64,000 bases of DNA from positions 8,523,060 through 8,587,059 of the forward strand of contig OX359247.1 of the NCBI GenBank assembly GCA_947179485.1. Direction: 5' to 3'. The notes below the pieces were generated by a model that worked only from the letters and a program-made list of their open reading frames with translations, made no database searches and was not told where the DNA came from. Shown here in pieces: positions 34,212 through 46,069 of this stretch. Origin of the DNA: Allacma fusca. Taxonomy: Eukaryota > Arthropoda > Collembola > Symphypleona > Sminthuridae. The stretch's first letter is position 1. Each line of letters starts with the position of its first letter. The translations under genes were made by a program, and so were the position numbers.

Positions 34212-35462
34212 AGTGACTGAGTGAGTTTAAAAGGAATAGAGCGAGAAGTATAGTAGAGTACTAAGCTATATACAGAGACAGGGATGCATATATGCAGCTG
34301 CTGCTGTTCCAATGCTGCAGCAAAAGCAAGCAAAAGCAGAGGAGAGGCAAAGCGTATAGGAAACTGCTCCAACTCAAGACATTTCATATGCTTGTGGAGG
34401 AAACCGCTGGAATAGCCAACAGCCTACCACGATCGAAGTTCACGGAGTGGACGAGCTCACGAGGAAGACTGCAGTAAAAAGCACATCCATTCTGACTTTC
34501 CTCACTTTTGCATCCATTGATTGATCATTTATTCATTTGATTAAACCAATCCATCTAGAGAGCTCCTGAAGCTAATTCCTAGGGAAGTTGAGAGGTTTAC
34601 ACAGTGAAGGATATTTACCTCAAGATATTCCGCTCACAAGTTAAAAGTCTTTCATTTTGTGTCACCTTTATAGAGACTCTGTAACTCTGTACTCTCCTCT
34701 GGTATATAGGATCCTACTGAGTAAGTTGACTTCATTTTTTTTATTCTGCTCTAGTAATAGTAGTGTATGTGTGTGTGTGTGTGTGGGGGGACTCAACGTC
34801 AAATTCGGAAAGTTCTGTGGAATTGCCGGAATTTCTGGGAGAGTCCTATTTCGGGTAGTGTTTTTAAGTTCATTTTTTGTAGACTTTTTCAGTGGGGATT
34901 TCTTGTATCTGGGATTGTTTGTGTCTGAGACTATGTATGTATATATTTGTTATGGGATATTTGACGGTTGGGAATAATACTGTAGGATTGGTGGGTATAT
35001 ATACACGGTTGGGTGCAGGGAGGGGAAGCTTTGTAGTTTAATGGGATTTTAGACTATGTAGTTTTGGAGTGAAATGTTTTTTGAGGATAATGTTCGAAAT
35101 TTTAAATATTATTTTGTTGAAGAGGCTTGTTTGTGAGAAGGCTGTTGGTGCGTTTGTAGATGTGGTAGGGGAATTATTTGTTGGATGTGTGGGATTGTAA
35201 TATTGGATTGGGCATTGGCATGAAGTTTGGTTGTGTGGAAGGTTCGGGTGATTTGCTGAAGTTAGTGGGCTTACAATTAGTATGAGTTGAGGAGGAGGAA
35301 TTGGAGGATTTTGATGGGTTGATTGGAGGATTTTTGTTGAGAATGATGGATGTGCTTTTTGTGATCATAAATGTGTTTTTTTATTTTGGTTGATTGTAGT
35401 TCCTTGAAGCGGAAGTTGGTTGCCTCTTGTGTCTTCTTGTCTTTCGTGCCCAAGTCTTCACA
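33388..35462. other. Divergent intergenic region between MTERF4 and the RBM7-like gene
   Basis: About 2.1 kb holding the 5' flanks of two divergent genes. It contains a dinucleotide repeat and otherwise short frames of low complexity. CT-rich sequence dominates 33400-33900, changing to GT-rich sequence after 34700. No coding exon was recognised. Confidence 0.45.
34169..34211. repeat. (GT)n microsatellite
   Basis: About twenty GT units with a single T interruption. A shorter GT tract lies near 34760-34785. Length polymorphism is likely. Confidence 0.9.
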
Positions 35463-37284
35463 ATGAATTATGAGGTTGAGGAAGATGATGAGGTTAACTC
35501 TGTGTTGTGGGTGGGGAACCTGGACAGTAAAGTTACTGAAGCCATGATGTACGAATTATTTTTGCAGGTAAATGTAAGGATTCGTTCTAATGACATCATT
35601 TTTTTTATTCGTACATACTTATATTTATTGTGTAATAATAATAATAATATGGTTGGGTTGTTTTGAAGGTGCTTTAAATATTTGGTGTTAAATTTGTTGG
35701 TGTGTTTGTATATATGTAGTTTTGATAGAGGGGATTCCGTGAGCTGGAAATGTAATTACTGTGTTATTGCCGTGATTATTGCTTTTTTTGAGGCAGTCGT
35801 CTGTCCGATTTTATGGGTATTTTAGAGGTGGTCTTAATCTTTACAGGCTGGACCAGTCAAGAATATTCATTTCCCGAAGGGAGTGGATGGGACCGGTCAT
35901 AAAGGTTATTGTTTTGTTCAGTTTTATCACAATGCTTCCGTGCCGTACACCATGGAATTGATGCAGGGGGCAACCATGTTTGGGAAGAAACTTAAGCTAC
36001 AACCGAGACCTGGGTCTATTCACAGAAAGGTACGGGTTTCCCACTTATCCTTGTAGGACATTCCGTTTGTTTTTCAAGAATGTTCATCGTGATTACGTAT
36101 CTGTTGATATGTCTCTGGTTTGATTCTGTGGTTGATTTTATTTTTAATCTCGATTTTATGTCCGTAATAAACGATTAAAAACAATAAACTTGTGAGGGAG
36201 AATTCAATTTAATACTACCAAAGCAGATAATTTGTAATGGGCAAGGGGATATATAACTATTATCTATTGCATACACTTATTTTGTACGGTTATTTTGCGG
36301 AAGTTACAGGACTTTCTTTTTGATTGAATTGGTTTCTTGAACCCGCAGATAATGGATCAAAAGCTGGCGGAGAATCGTCAGGAGTTACTGATTCAGCAGC
36401 AGCAAAGCCATTTGTTGCCTCAGCATCCTCAGCCTTGGTTTGGTATTGGGCCACCACCTCCCGCACCTCAGCTCGCTCAAATACAGAACATGGTTATCTA
36501 CCAAAATCAAATGTTTCAACCATACACTGCTGCTCAAAATGCAAATCAATTTCCGGTTGCTTTTCAGTCTCAAATGGGACCACAAATAATGCAAATTCAG
36601 ATCCAGCAACAGCAGCAAGCTCAGCAACAGCTCCAACAACAGCAGCAGCCTCAACAGCATCCCCAACTTCCACAGTCTCCCCCACAACAACAGTCTCCCA
36701 GGCATTTCCAGCAGCAGCAGCAAGCACTAAGTTATTCATTCATTTCTTCACCAACTCATCGGATTCCAAATGCAATTCACTCTAGTGTTGCACCTAGTCA
36801 TGTTACACCGTTAAATGGTACTCCGAATTACCCACGCCATCAAGGTCAACTTCAGCATAGAGCTGGAACCGGTGTCCTTAGACCACAACGACATACTCCA
36901 CCTGGCCAGATGGCCCTCTCAAATGGACATCTGGTCAATGGAAATCGAATTTCATTCCAACCTCTACCACGGCATGGAACGCCAGCTGGAGCCGGAGCTC
37001 CTCCAATAATGCCCCAGCCTGCATCTACACCTCAGCTCACTCAGCAACCAATTCAGTTGGTCAGTCCTATCTACCCGCCACCGACGCTGTTGACACCCGA
37101 GCAATCATTTGTTGCTCAAGCACCTCCTAATGCAGCGGGGCCCGTTCCTCCGGAAATGCAGCAGGCGTTTTTTCGAAGACCAGCCCCGCCACAAGTGGTA
37201 ACATCTCCTGCTGCTGCTGCAGCCGCGGCCGCTGCTCTTGGTCTGGGTAATGGTTACCAAAATATTCAGATCTATCATTATTGA
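35463..37284 (+). CDS. RBM7/RBM11-like RRM protein with Q/P-rich tail, 3 exons
   Basis: RBM7 is the RNA-binding subunit of the nuclear exosome targeting (NEXT) complex. Exons: 35463-35567, 35847-36029, 36349-37284 (TGA), 407 residues, in frame. A single RRM covers about residues 13-92, with RNP2 LWVGNL (15-20) and RNP1 KGYCFVQF (54-61). The flanking text SKVTEAMMYELFLQAGPV and VPYTMELMQG is specific to the RBM7/RBM11 branch. From residue ~100 the protein is Gln/Pro-rich with runs of up to five Gln and, near the end, a stretch of consecutive Ala, so the tail is longer and of lower complexity than in vertebrate RBM7. RBM7 versus RBM11 cannot be separated; many invertebrates have one gene. An upstream non-coding exon is possible. 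Confidence 0.8.
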
Positions 37285-40200
37285 CCAAACTAAAAAATGA
37301 ATTAACAAACCAACAATAATTTATTTTGTAAACGAATTGTCGACTTGCTCTAACTTCAAGTCAATTTTAACAAACCAAAAACCGTGAACCTGACATTCGT
37401 TTCAGTAATGCGATCCGTTACATTTAAAAATAGCAATCCAATAGAAATTGCATTGTAGACTTCACACATGTGTACCCACACGAAACCGAACAAAAATTGA
37501 AACCAGCTCACGTTTTTAATTGAAACATCCAGAAGTTGGCGCTAGGTAAGAGCGAAAAGGATTTTTAGGATCTCAGAGAAAACCTTACACTCAATAACTT
37601 TAGTATGGTAACGAAGGAAAACATAATATTGTAACATACACAAACATCTTTTGACAGTAATTCTAATTTATTTAGCACTCTCAAGCAAATTCTCAGTAGC
37701 AACTCAAGCATTTATGCTATTGATCTTTTAAAAATGACAAAGGCAACTGTGCAATAAGTGACCACCGGACAACGGCGTTTTGGACGTTGGTCCCTTCCAA
37801 CAGATTTCATTGTATGGTGAGTTTTTTTTATGTAACCACCACCTACCCAAGAATAGTATCTCGGTCTAAAATGCGTTCCAGATAATCCAGACTGTACTGC
37901 CTACGTTTATGACTGTGCAAGAAAATCGAGATGAAATTGCGTGTATAACGTTTCAACTATACATTCTAATATGTTGATATATAGGAAAGTAAACATTCGT
38001 CAAGTATAATCATTTCGGGTATAAAGCTATAAACGTTGTACATACCTAGAAATGATTTACAGAAAATCTAGCGCAACTTGAAAACAGCAAAAGGCTCATT
38101 TCTCATTATACTGTCAGAAGTATTGCAAATATTTACAGACGTATTGGCCTAGCTTCTAAATGTTTTTAAAAATCTGTGAAAAGAATTTTCTAATTACTAT
38201 ATACATGTCTCTCCACACATTTCATTTCTACTTTTATTATTCTAATTAAACGTTCATGTAGCTCACTTCATTCTTTACAAAGAATCGCGTATTTTTATTC
38301 GCATTGGAATTTTCTCCGTCATCCTTTTACTGTCATAATTCATTGTCAATTTGAGAACATTTTCAGTTCATACACAAAGTAGTTATTGACCACAATTTCA
38401 ATACAAGCCTTCTTGATTATAAAGTTAACTTTGTAAACTTTTCGAGATCTGGTTTTACTCTCATTCTTTATAAACCTATGATAGGGATCACTCTTTTAAA
38501 GTACATATAGTTCTTGGTCATTGATCCCCATTACTTATACTGCATTTACCTTTCGCTGCATTATTGCTCACTCGCTGAACTTTGGTCCCTGAAATGACTC
38601 TTAATGACACATATATATGGTCAATGACAGTATGGCAATACAAACAGTTTTTCATAACGCAACACTATAATGACTATAACTGTTCTCATGCAAAACCAAC
38701 TCAAGTGCTCATTATTGTTATCTTATAAAAAATATTAAGAATAAACAGAAAGAGTAAACAAAAAAATTGAATGGAGAGAATTTCAAGAACAAAATAAAGA
38801 GTAAAAAAATCAGTAGCGCAGTTGAGAAAAATTGTCTGCTTTTAACTTAACATATTATTCCTTATACGTTTAACTCAACGTACACGGGTGTAAAAAGAGA
38901 AGGTACCCATTAGACGCGTATTATTAACTGTGTAATGTTACATTTATAGAATGTTTTTAGAATAAAAAATGTTCAAAATGTTCAAATCTTGTTTACATTT
39001 TGTTTAATCATTCATTGATAATTGATATGCCCATTCATTTCCCCTTTCCTTTTGTTCAAGCCAGTTCAAGCATCATGCTCTGGTCCGCTAGACGCTAGAT
39101 ACTTGCTGGAAGACCGGAATTTTTAACCTCCTGCGTTATGTTTGTCATGAAGGCATTACTTATAATTTATAATCCATAACTTTGACGTGCTCATGATAAT
39201 AGTTCTGTCAGCAGAATGACATATCTGACATTTAACTTAAGTTCGACGTTCTCAACCATCTTCCAGAAGCATGTTTCAATGCTTACGCCATTACCATTGG
39301 CAATCCAGTTTCCAGAGCATTAAATATTGATAGTATTTGGCTTTTGCTTCTATTCCTTGCCAAAATGCCAAATAATGCCAACTTGTACCGCATAGCAGGG
39401 CTGTGCACTACTATACTCCTATCATACAGTTGCACGTAATCAGGATATGTTAAGACATTGCTTTTACACCAATCTGCATACTTGCGATCACAAGTTCTAG
39501 AATTTCTCTTAAGATGAAACAAGAATGATGGCTTGTATTAATGTCGACTAAGTATGTCTGTGACCTTAAAATTTGATGATGCTTGTGTGGCTATTATTTT
39601 GACAAACAATGGGAGACCGATACAAGTGACATCAAGACTAAGGAGAATTTAGACACCAAATGACCCTGTATAGATCAGTTGTCATCTGCAAATGTCCCAA
39701 CTTAAAAGATAACTGATAACATTCCCTTCAGATAAATTTATATTAATTTTTACTCCTTCCGCTTCAAGTTTTTATTAAATTGCGCAACCATTGAAATGCA
39801 ACGGGAATGACAAGTGTTATTCTCAGGATTAAACGTGCTAAAATGTGTACAAAATCACACCTATTGGTCACGGTTTTCGGTTTCGGTCCTTCCCCAATTG
39901 ACACAATCGTCAGACAGGAAAGTCCATAGATTAGTAAATCCGCTGTAAAAACTTATTATCAGGTGAACGGCGCTCGCTGCTTTGGCATTTAAATATTATT
40001 TAAATATTATTTTTTTAGTACTGGGACATTAATAAACTTGGGCGTTGTTCTCGATGGTGAGACAATGTTGAAGTCTTCGCAGTTGCTTTTGATGTCATTC
40101 TATTAAGGATCGACATGTCTGGACGTTATATAAGATCCGTGTGTAGGGTACGTGGACACCTCTGGTATGTACGTGGGATTGAGAACTTGGAAGGGAACTG

Positions 40201-40506
40201 AACTGAACGGCAAAAAAAGGTAGGTTACCCTTGTGTCGTGCGCAAACATGTGCAAAAGTATTGAGTGAGTGTCAGGTGATACAGTGAGTCGTGATCCGCA
40301 CCTCTTTGTGGCCAATTGGATTTTACAACATTGGTCTATCCCGTGTACATGATTCCTATGCTATAGCTGAATCAGGTTAATTCTAATTCCAGGAGCTATT
40401 CCTTCTTCCCATCCTTCCAGCTCTTTGAGATCCTGACCCTGAAGAAGGACCGTAATCTCTACTTTGGTGAGTAAGGATCAGAGACTTAATTGACGTACTT
40501 CTCGTC
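37285..40506. other. 3.2-kb AT-rich region downstream of the RBM7-like gene
   Basis: No coding sequence is supported. Part is probably the 3' UTR of the RBM7-like gene, but no clear AATAAA occurs in the first 1.4 kb. Candidates appear near 38795 (AAATAAAGAG) and 38960 (GAATAAAAAA), which would imply a 3' UTR of about 1.5-1.7 kb. A TATATAAG near 40125 lies 380 bp before the PDHA start codon and could be a core promoter. Confidence 0.4.
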
Positions 40507-42775
40507 ATGTTCTCCTCCAAAACCGTCGCTCGTGTTGGCCGGAACGTAAGTAAAATAAAATATGATAGGATTTAAATTAATTAATTTTATTGTAGGTTAT
40601 TTAGCTTATTGGATATTTAGCTTGTTTAAAATATTTAGGAAGCAATCTGGATTAGTTTTTTATATACAGGAAGTTATTATTTGACTGGAATAAATTCTGA
40701 AATACTTCCGAAGTTGTATTTCGTGCTGATAGTGATTTAGGAGATAGAGGAATTTCGGGTAATTAATAATCAAGGTTGTTTGTTTCTTTGAATTGCAGTA
40801 CAGCACGTGGAAAGTAAGTGGATGTATCTGTATAGCATTCTTGCTTGTGTAGAAGAGAATAGTATGGAAAGTTTTGATTTTTGCTGTGAATGTAGGACAG
40901 ACAAAGTAGATGACTGTAGGAAGAGGTGTAGGCAGAAAATATTAATTGAGGGTTAATTAAATTGTGGTTTGATTCACAGATCTGGCCGAAGAAAAGTTAT
41001 TCCACTGAAGCAACTTTTGAGACTAAGCCTTTCAAATTACACAAACTTGAGGAAGGCCCTTCCACTAGTGTTACCATTGGCAGAGATGAGGCATTATTGT
41101 TGTAAGTGTGATGAAGGATTGTGGGGATGGATTATGGAAGTTTATTTGTAAATGGAGGTCTGATTTTATTTTGTAATTGTGGGATAGGTATCGACAAATG
41201 CAAACCATTCGGCGAATGGAAACTGCCGCGGGTAATCTGTACAAGGAGAAAGCCATTCGAGGATTTTGCCATCTTTACTCTGGGCAGGTGAGCTTAATTT
41301 TGATATTTACTGCTGAGATTAGAGGGGAGTTTAAACAGGGTAATCAGTAATATAATTTGGGGGGTAATCTTTTCGGTGTTCTAGGAAGCTTGTGCTGTCG
41401 GTATGAAAGCTTCCATGATCAGTGCCGACTCAGTTATTACAGCATACAGGTAATTGGATATTTATCACAGTGGAACGTACTATTTGTTGTTGTATGTCAA
41501 TTCCTTACTCAGTCGGGTACAAGTTAGTAAGTTATTTTTTAATTCATGTTAGAGCTCACGGGTGGACTTACTTAATGGGAGTATCCCCAGTCGGTGTTTT
41601 GGCTGAACTGTTAGGTCGTAAAGGAGGTTGTGCTCGCGGAAAGGGTGGTTCTATGCACATGTACACCAAAAATTTTTACGGTGGAAATGGAATCGTCGGA
41701 GCTCAGGTAAAGTTGTGTGGATAAAATTCTACTCAAATAATGATGAGTATTGAAATAGTAGGGTAAAAGTATTTAAAACGACATTTAAGTTGTCATTATT
41801 AATCTGCTGTAATTATTTGCGAGCAGGTTCCACTCGGAGCTGGTATTGGATTTGCTCACAAGTACAAAGGTGATGGTGGTATAAATATTTCTCTGTATGG
41901 TGATGGTGCGGCAAATCAAGGACAATTATTTGAAGTATGTCAATCGTCCTTGCTTTCAAAAAGATTTAAAAGTTTCATAATTAAGTATATATACGAGTAT
42001 TAATTTTAATTCGGATTCGTGCAGGCATACAATATGGCAAAATTATGGAATCTCCCCTGCATATTTGTGTGTGAAAATAATGGCTACGGTATGGGAACTT
42101 CCGCAGAGAGGGCATCAGCAAATACAAATTATTACCAAAGAGGAGAATATATTCCAGGAATATGGGTAAAGTTCGCGTCCGTAAAAAAATAATTTAAATT
42201 AAACTTTCAATCATTCATATTTTGGAATTTATGTTTGCCAGGTCGATGGAATGGATGTATTAGCCGTGAGAGAAGCTACAAGATTTGCTCGGGCAATGTG
42301 CGCCGAGGGAAAAGGCCCCGTATTATTGGAAACAGCAACTTACCGTTATCACGGTCACTCAATGTCCGATCCTGGCACATCATACCGAACTAGAGAGGAA
42401 ATCCAAGAGGTCCGTCAGAGCCGAGACCCCATAACCTCCTTCAAGGATAAAATGTTAAATTCAAATCTAGCCACTGCCGAAGAACTTAAGGTTTGGAGTT
42501 TGTTTTATAGACAAATCTTTTGTATAAAAATTGAAACGAGATTTACTGGAATGCATGAAATTGAAATTATAATGTTTTGCCCATAGCAAATTGATACCTC
42601 TGTTCGAGAAGAAATCGACAAAGCTGTGAAGGCTAGTAAAAGTGATTCAGAAATAGGATTAGACGAATTAGCAGCGGACATATATGCTGTCAACCTAGAA
42701 CCAGTCATCAGAGGAGTCACATCTCTGGACACAGTAAAACATGTCAATATAGGATCAAGAGTCAACTTGAACTAA
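40507..42775 (+). CDS. PDHA1: Pyruvate dehydrogenase E1 component subunit alpha, mitochondrial, 10 exons
   Basis: E1 alpha decarboxylates pyruvate with thiamine diphosphate in the mitochondrial matrix complex. Exons: 40507-40545, 40799-40813, 40980-41101, 41188-41287, 41385-41449, 41553-41706, 41827-41934, 42025-42165, 42242-42490, 42587-42775 (TAA), 393 residues, all in frame. The N-terminus is basic and lacks acids for ~20 residues, as a matrix presequence. The thiamine-diphosphate motif runs from GDG (190-192) to NN (219-220). Regulatory serines are conserved: Ser288 and Ser295 in [14 protein letters not shown] and Ser227 in GMGTSAER. This implies control by PDH kinase and phosphatase. Exon 2 is a 15-nt microexon in the presequence with strong splice sites. 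AATAAA at 42845-42850 is a likely poly(A) signal. Confidence 0.95.
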
Positions 42776-43149
42776 AATCTCCCCCCTTCCGAAAAATCTT
42801 TAGATAAAAGTAAATAGAAACGATTGTATCAAATTTTAATTAGAAATAAAATATCCTGGTGATTAATTGATATGTTGTTGACGTCTGGTCTGAAATTGCT
42901 TCCAGTTTCATAAATTCATCAGAATAATATCCTTGTTCTGAAAGCGCGCTCTAGTTTTTGCGACAATTTTTTTTGCTGGGAATTTCAAAAATACCGATTC
43001 GGAAATTTGTTGTGTTGTTTGTCAAATTTTGCTAGCTACCCCATCCGTGATAGTGAAGTGTCGTCAGTTTAGTAGTTTGGTTGGTTAGATTACAATCCAT
43101 AATATTATAAACAACATTTAACAACTCGGTTTGTTCGGGTACGAAATTT
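42776..43149. other. Downstream flank of PDHA1
   Basis: Contains the PDHA1 poly(A) signal at 42845-42850 and then unremarkable non-coding sequence up to the GCCGACTT repeat. Confidence 0.5.
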
Positions 43150-43500
43150 TGGCCGACTAAAGTCGGGTATTTTCAGATTTTGGCCGACCTTAAATTCTGG
43201 ATTTTATCCGACTTCCGACTTCAATAAGACTTTGGCCGACCCGACTTGAACAGATTTTAGCCGACTTCCGACTTGGTCGGAAATCGGAAGTTCATTTGAA
43301 CCTCAAGTCGGCCAAAATTAGCCGACGTGAGTCGGATATTGTCGGATTTTAGCCGACTAAGTCGGATTTTTTTACCGTCCTAAGTCGGCTGTAGTAGATT
43401 CTGGCCGACCTGAAATATACAGAAATTCTGACCGACTTCCGACTTATGCTTGGATTTTAGCCGACTTCCGACTAAGTCGGTTAATTCTAGCCGACTTGGT
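43150..43500. repeat. Degenerate GCCGACTT/AAGTCGGC repeat block
   Basis: About 30 copies of GCCGACTT, GTCGGATTTT and TTTTAGCCGACTTCCGACT variants fill 350 bp in both orientations. The style matches the subterminal repeats of the hAT-like elements in this window, but no terminal inverted repeat or 8-bp duplication could be found at its edges, so an element cannot be delimited. Confidence 0.6.
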
Positions 43501-43865
43501 TTTTTTAAGAGAGACAAGGAGCAAAGAACACAGAGTAAGGTTTTATGACGGCGGTTGCTGATTTCTATCACAATGTCACGATATCACATTTTCTTAAAAA
43601 CATTAAATACCTTTAATGGATTTTATATAGAGTTACCAAAGAAGGAATCACTGATTGTGAACTAGTAGGAATTATTCGGTCTGTTTTTGAATTTTGGCAC
43701 GGTCTGGACCAAGCGCAGGATTATTACAAAAGATGTGCTACACTGTTTCATGGGGTCGGATTTTTGTAGGAACACGGTAAGATTCTTCCCAGAGAAAAAT
43801 ATTTCTGGCAGGGAAAATCACAAAGGGAAGGGATTCTAGTTTACAAATCTGTATGGAAGGCCATT

Positions 43866-44065
43866 NNNNNNNNNNNNNNNNNNNNNNNNNNNNNNNNNNN
43901 NNNNNNNNNNNNNNNNNNNNNNNNNNNNNNNNNNNNNNNNNNNNNNNNNNNNNNNNNNNNNNNNNNNNNNNNNNNNNNNNNNNNNNNNNNNNNNNNNNNN
44001 NNNNNNNNNNNNNNNNNNNNNNNNNNNNNNNNNNNNNNNNNNNNNNNNNNNNNNNNNNNNNNNNN
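43866..44065. other. Assembly gap (200 N)
   Basis: A second run of exactly 200 undetermined bases. Flanking sequence on both sides is non-coding. Frames that appear open across it are artefacts. Confidence 0.95.
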
Positions 44066-44432
44066 TTTCCCAACATTTTAATCTAACTGGTCATAGTGTG
44101 GATGATATGCTAGTTACTGATTGAAGTACGCATCAAGATATGAAAAAGTCAGAATTGAAACCGAAAACCGAATGATCCATTTCTTCAAATCTAATGCAAT
44201 TGCCTGGACTGAATATCAAATTTACATATTAAGGAAACATCGAAACCTCAGGACGAAAGTTCGACGGGTGTGGCAATCCTGGGGTTATCTTAGCCAAATT
44301 TTTTTTAAATGGCTTAACTAATTCATATTTTTAAAAATAACAGCAATGATTATTTTAAATAATCGAAAATCAATAATTTCAATTTTTATTGATTGTAATA
44401 TGCAATATATTGAATGTTACTACTAGTATATC

Positions 44433-44475
44433 ATTTGCCTGACGAAGAGTAAAAGCTCGAAACGTTGCTGCGAAT
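44433..44475 (+). ncRNA. Possible degenerate hammerhead ribozyme of the short-stem-III type
   Basis: The order of core elements fits a type-I hammerhead. ATTTGC (stem I) is followed by CTGACGA (CUGANGA box), GAG-loop-CTC (stem II), GAAA, then CGTTG (very short stem III) and GCGAAT, which pairs with ATTTGC. Two defects are visible: an extra A after CTGACGA, and CT where the U-H cleavage step should be. Such motifs occur in Penelope-like elements. This is a tentative call based on fold only. Confidence 0.2.
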
Positions 44476-45769
44476 AAAATATAAGCCTTGTGTTAAAAAG
44501 TGAACCTCTACCCTTATTTAATATATTATGTATAAAGAGGTTTGGCGGGTTGTATTACTTGTATTTTGTTACTTAATATTTCAATTATTTACCATGATTT
44601 ATATATAAACAGAAAATCATTTATCAATGTTCAAATATATACACGCATCAATATTTATATATACTTGACATCTAAATTATTTTTATATGAGTGATTTGTG
44701 TTAGTTTAATTGACTCATAATTGAATAAAAATTAATAAATATGGGTTATCATTTCAGTGATATGAAGCTGCTAGCAAGTTTATACATAAGCAGTATTCAC
44801 TTCAGTATCTATGTCCATACGAAGAATATATTGGATCAATAGCAAATTATATTCTCCAACAAATCAATGGTCTTATCATGAAGTACATTTTTAATTGAGC
44901 TGTACAACAACTCATGTAAAGGCATACATCCACGATACATTAAAAGTGAAAACATAATGAGTCGTCTTTTGTTCAACTGTATGCCTGGTCCGATTTAGCA
45001 GTATTGTAGACAGTGTATGGGTAAACCAATATTCTATACTCACGGTCGCAATAATTCAAGAAGTATGTGTTATGTCTCAGAAATATTGGAAATAGTTAAC
45101 GGGTTACTATGGTTATTGTTTGTTACAAACAGGCACTCCGGAACAACGGGGGACAGGAGGGACATTGAACCTCCCAAAAAACATCATGGGGAACAGGCTT
45201 TACTACTGTACCCCCACTTTTCAAGAATCAAATTAGCCTTTCCTTAAATTTTGGTGTCAAAACTCCTATTCAATTTAAAAAAATCCTCCACAAACTGCTA
45301 TTAGTTGTCTTTAAAAAACTATTTCTTCTAAACAAAAATGTTTACACAAATTGTAAAATATCTTTTTCATCCGTTCATCTAGGTAACTACCAGAATTGAG
45401 TAGTGAAAGTAGTGGGTCATAAAACTGCAGTCTGAAATATATTTTTTAAATCTACCGGTTTCATCCTTGATAATGATTTTGAACTTATGTTATTTTATGC
45501 CAGTACTGCAATAAACATTCCGAGTTGAAATTGTGGGATAGTGTGATTTTTCAAATAGTAACTTAGGAGTTCAACGCAACGCGGCCCATCAAGAAATTAA
45601 ACGATATTTTTCTATCCATCATTCTTTCCTATTGTTAAATTTGGAATGTTATTTCCCGCTACGTTTGCCGAACATATTGACCTCCCCTTGCCAGATTCAT
45701 CCAGGCCAAAATCTTGGTCTAGATCAAAAAGAACAATTTGGAGGGTGACATAACAAATTGCCCGCATTA

Positions 45770-45866
45770 CATTCGGGACGGGACGGGGACAAAAACGTTG
45801 TCCCCATTATATTCGGGATGGGACAAGCTTTTTAGTCAGGTGTATAACGGGATGGGACGAGCAAGC
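45770..45866. repeat. GGGACGGG-rich patch
   Basis: CGGGACGGGACGGGGACA, TGTCCCC and CGGGATGGGAC motifs crowd about 100 bp, with a small inverted pair GGGGACA...TGTCCCC. It is like the GGGAC-type elements at 13.6 kb, but no ends were found. Confidence 0.4.
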
Positions 45867-46069
45867 ACAGCAGAACAATGATAACGTTTCAGCTTTAATG
45901 GTCATGAGTAGGTGAGGTAAAATTTCTGTGAACATTATTTCACCGAATGTATCTAAGACATTCGATTTTAGGCTGTAGAAAATAAAGCTTGTTGCTCAAA
46001 AAGTTAAGGAAGAGTCGTAGAGCTACGACTCTATGAATGTGTTTTTATGGTTTTGGTACAAATATTTTT

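Larger units (their letters stand above)
44066..46069. other. Non-coding, repeat-derived region
   Basis: No gene is supported. It includes a possible degenerate hammerhead-ribozyme fold at 44433-44475, a GGGACGGG-rich patch at 45770-45866, and a near-perfect palindrome (AGAGTCGTAG-AG-CTACGACTCT) at 46011-46032. The rest is AT-rich and without recognised features. Confidence 0.45.

Noticed and set aside
33983..34387. A 134-codon minus-strand frame with His-Thr repeats
   Set aside because: It is the translation of the GT microsatellite and flanking low-complexity DNA.
36324..36785. Alternative-frame proteins (Ser/Ala/Thr-rich or Leu-rich) over the RBM7-like exon 3
   Set aside because: They are by-products of CAG-type repeats read in other frames; the spliced RRM frame explains the region.
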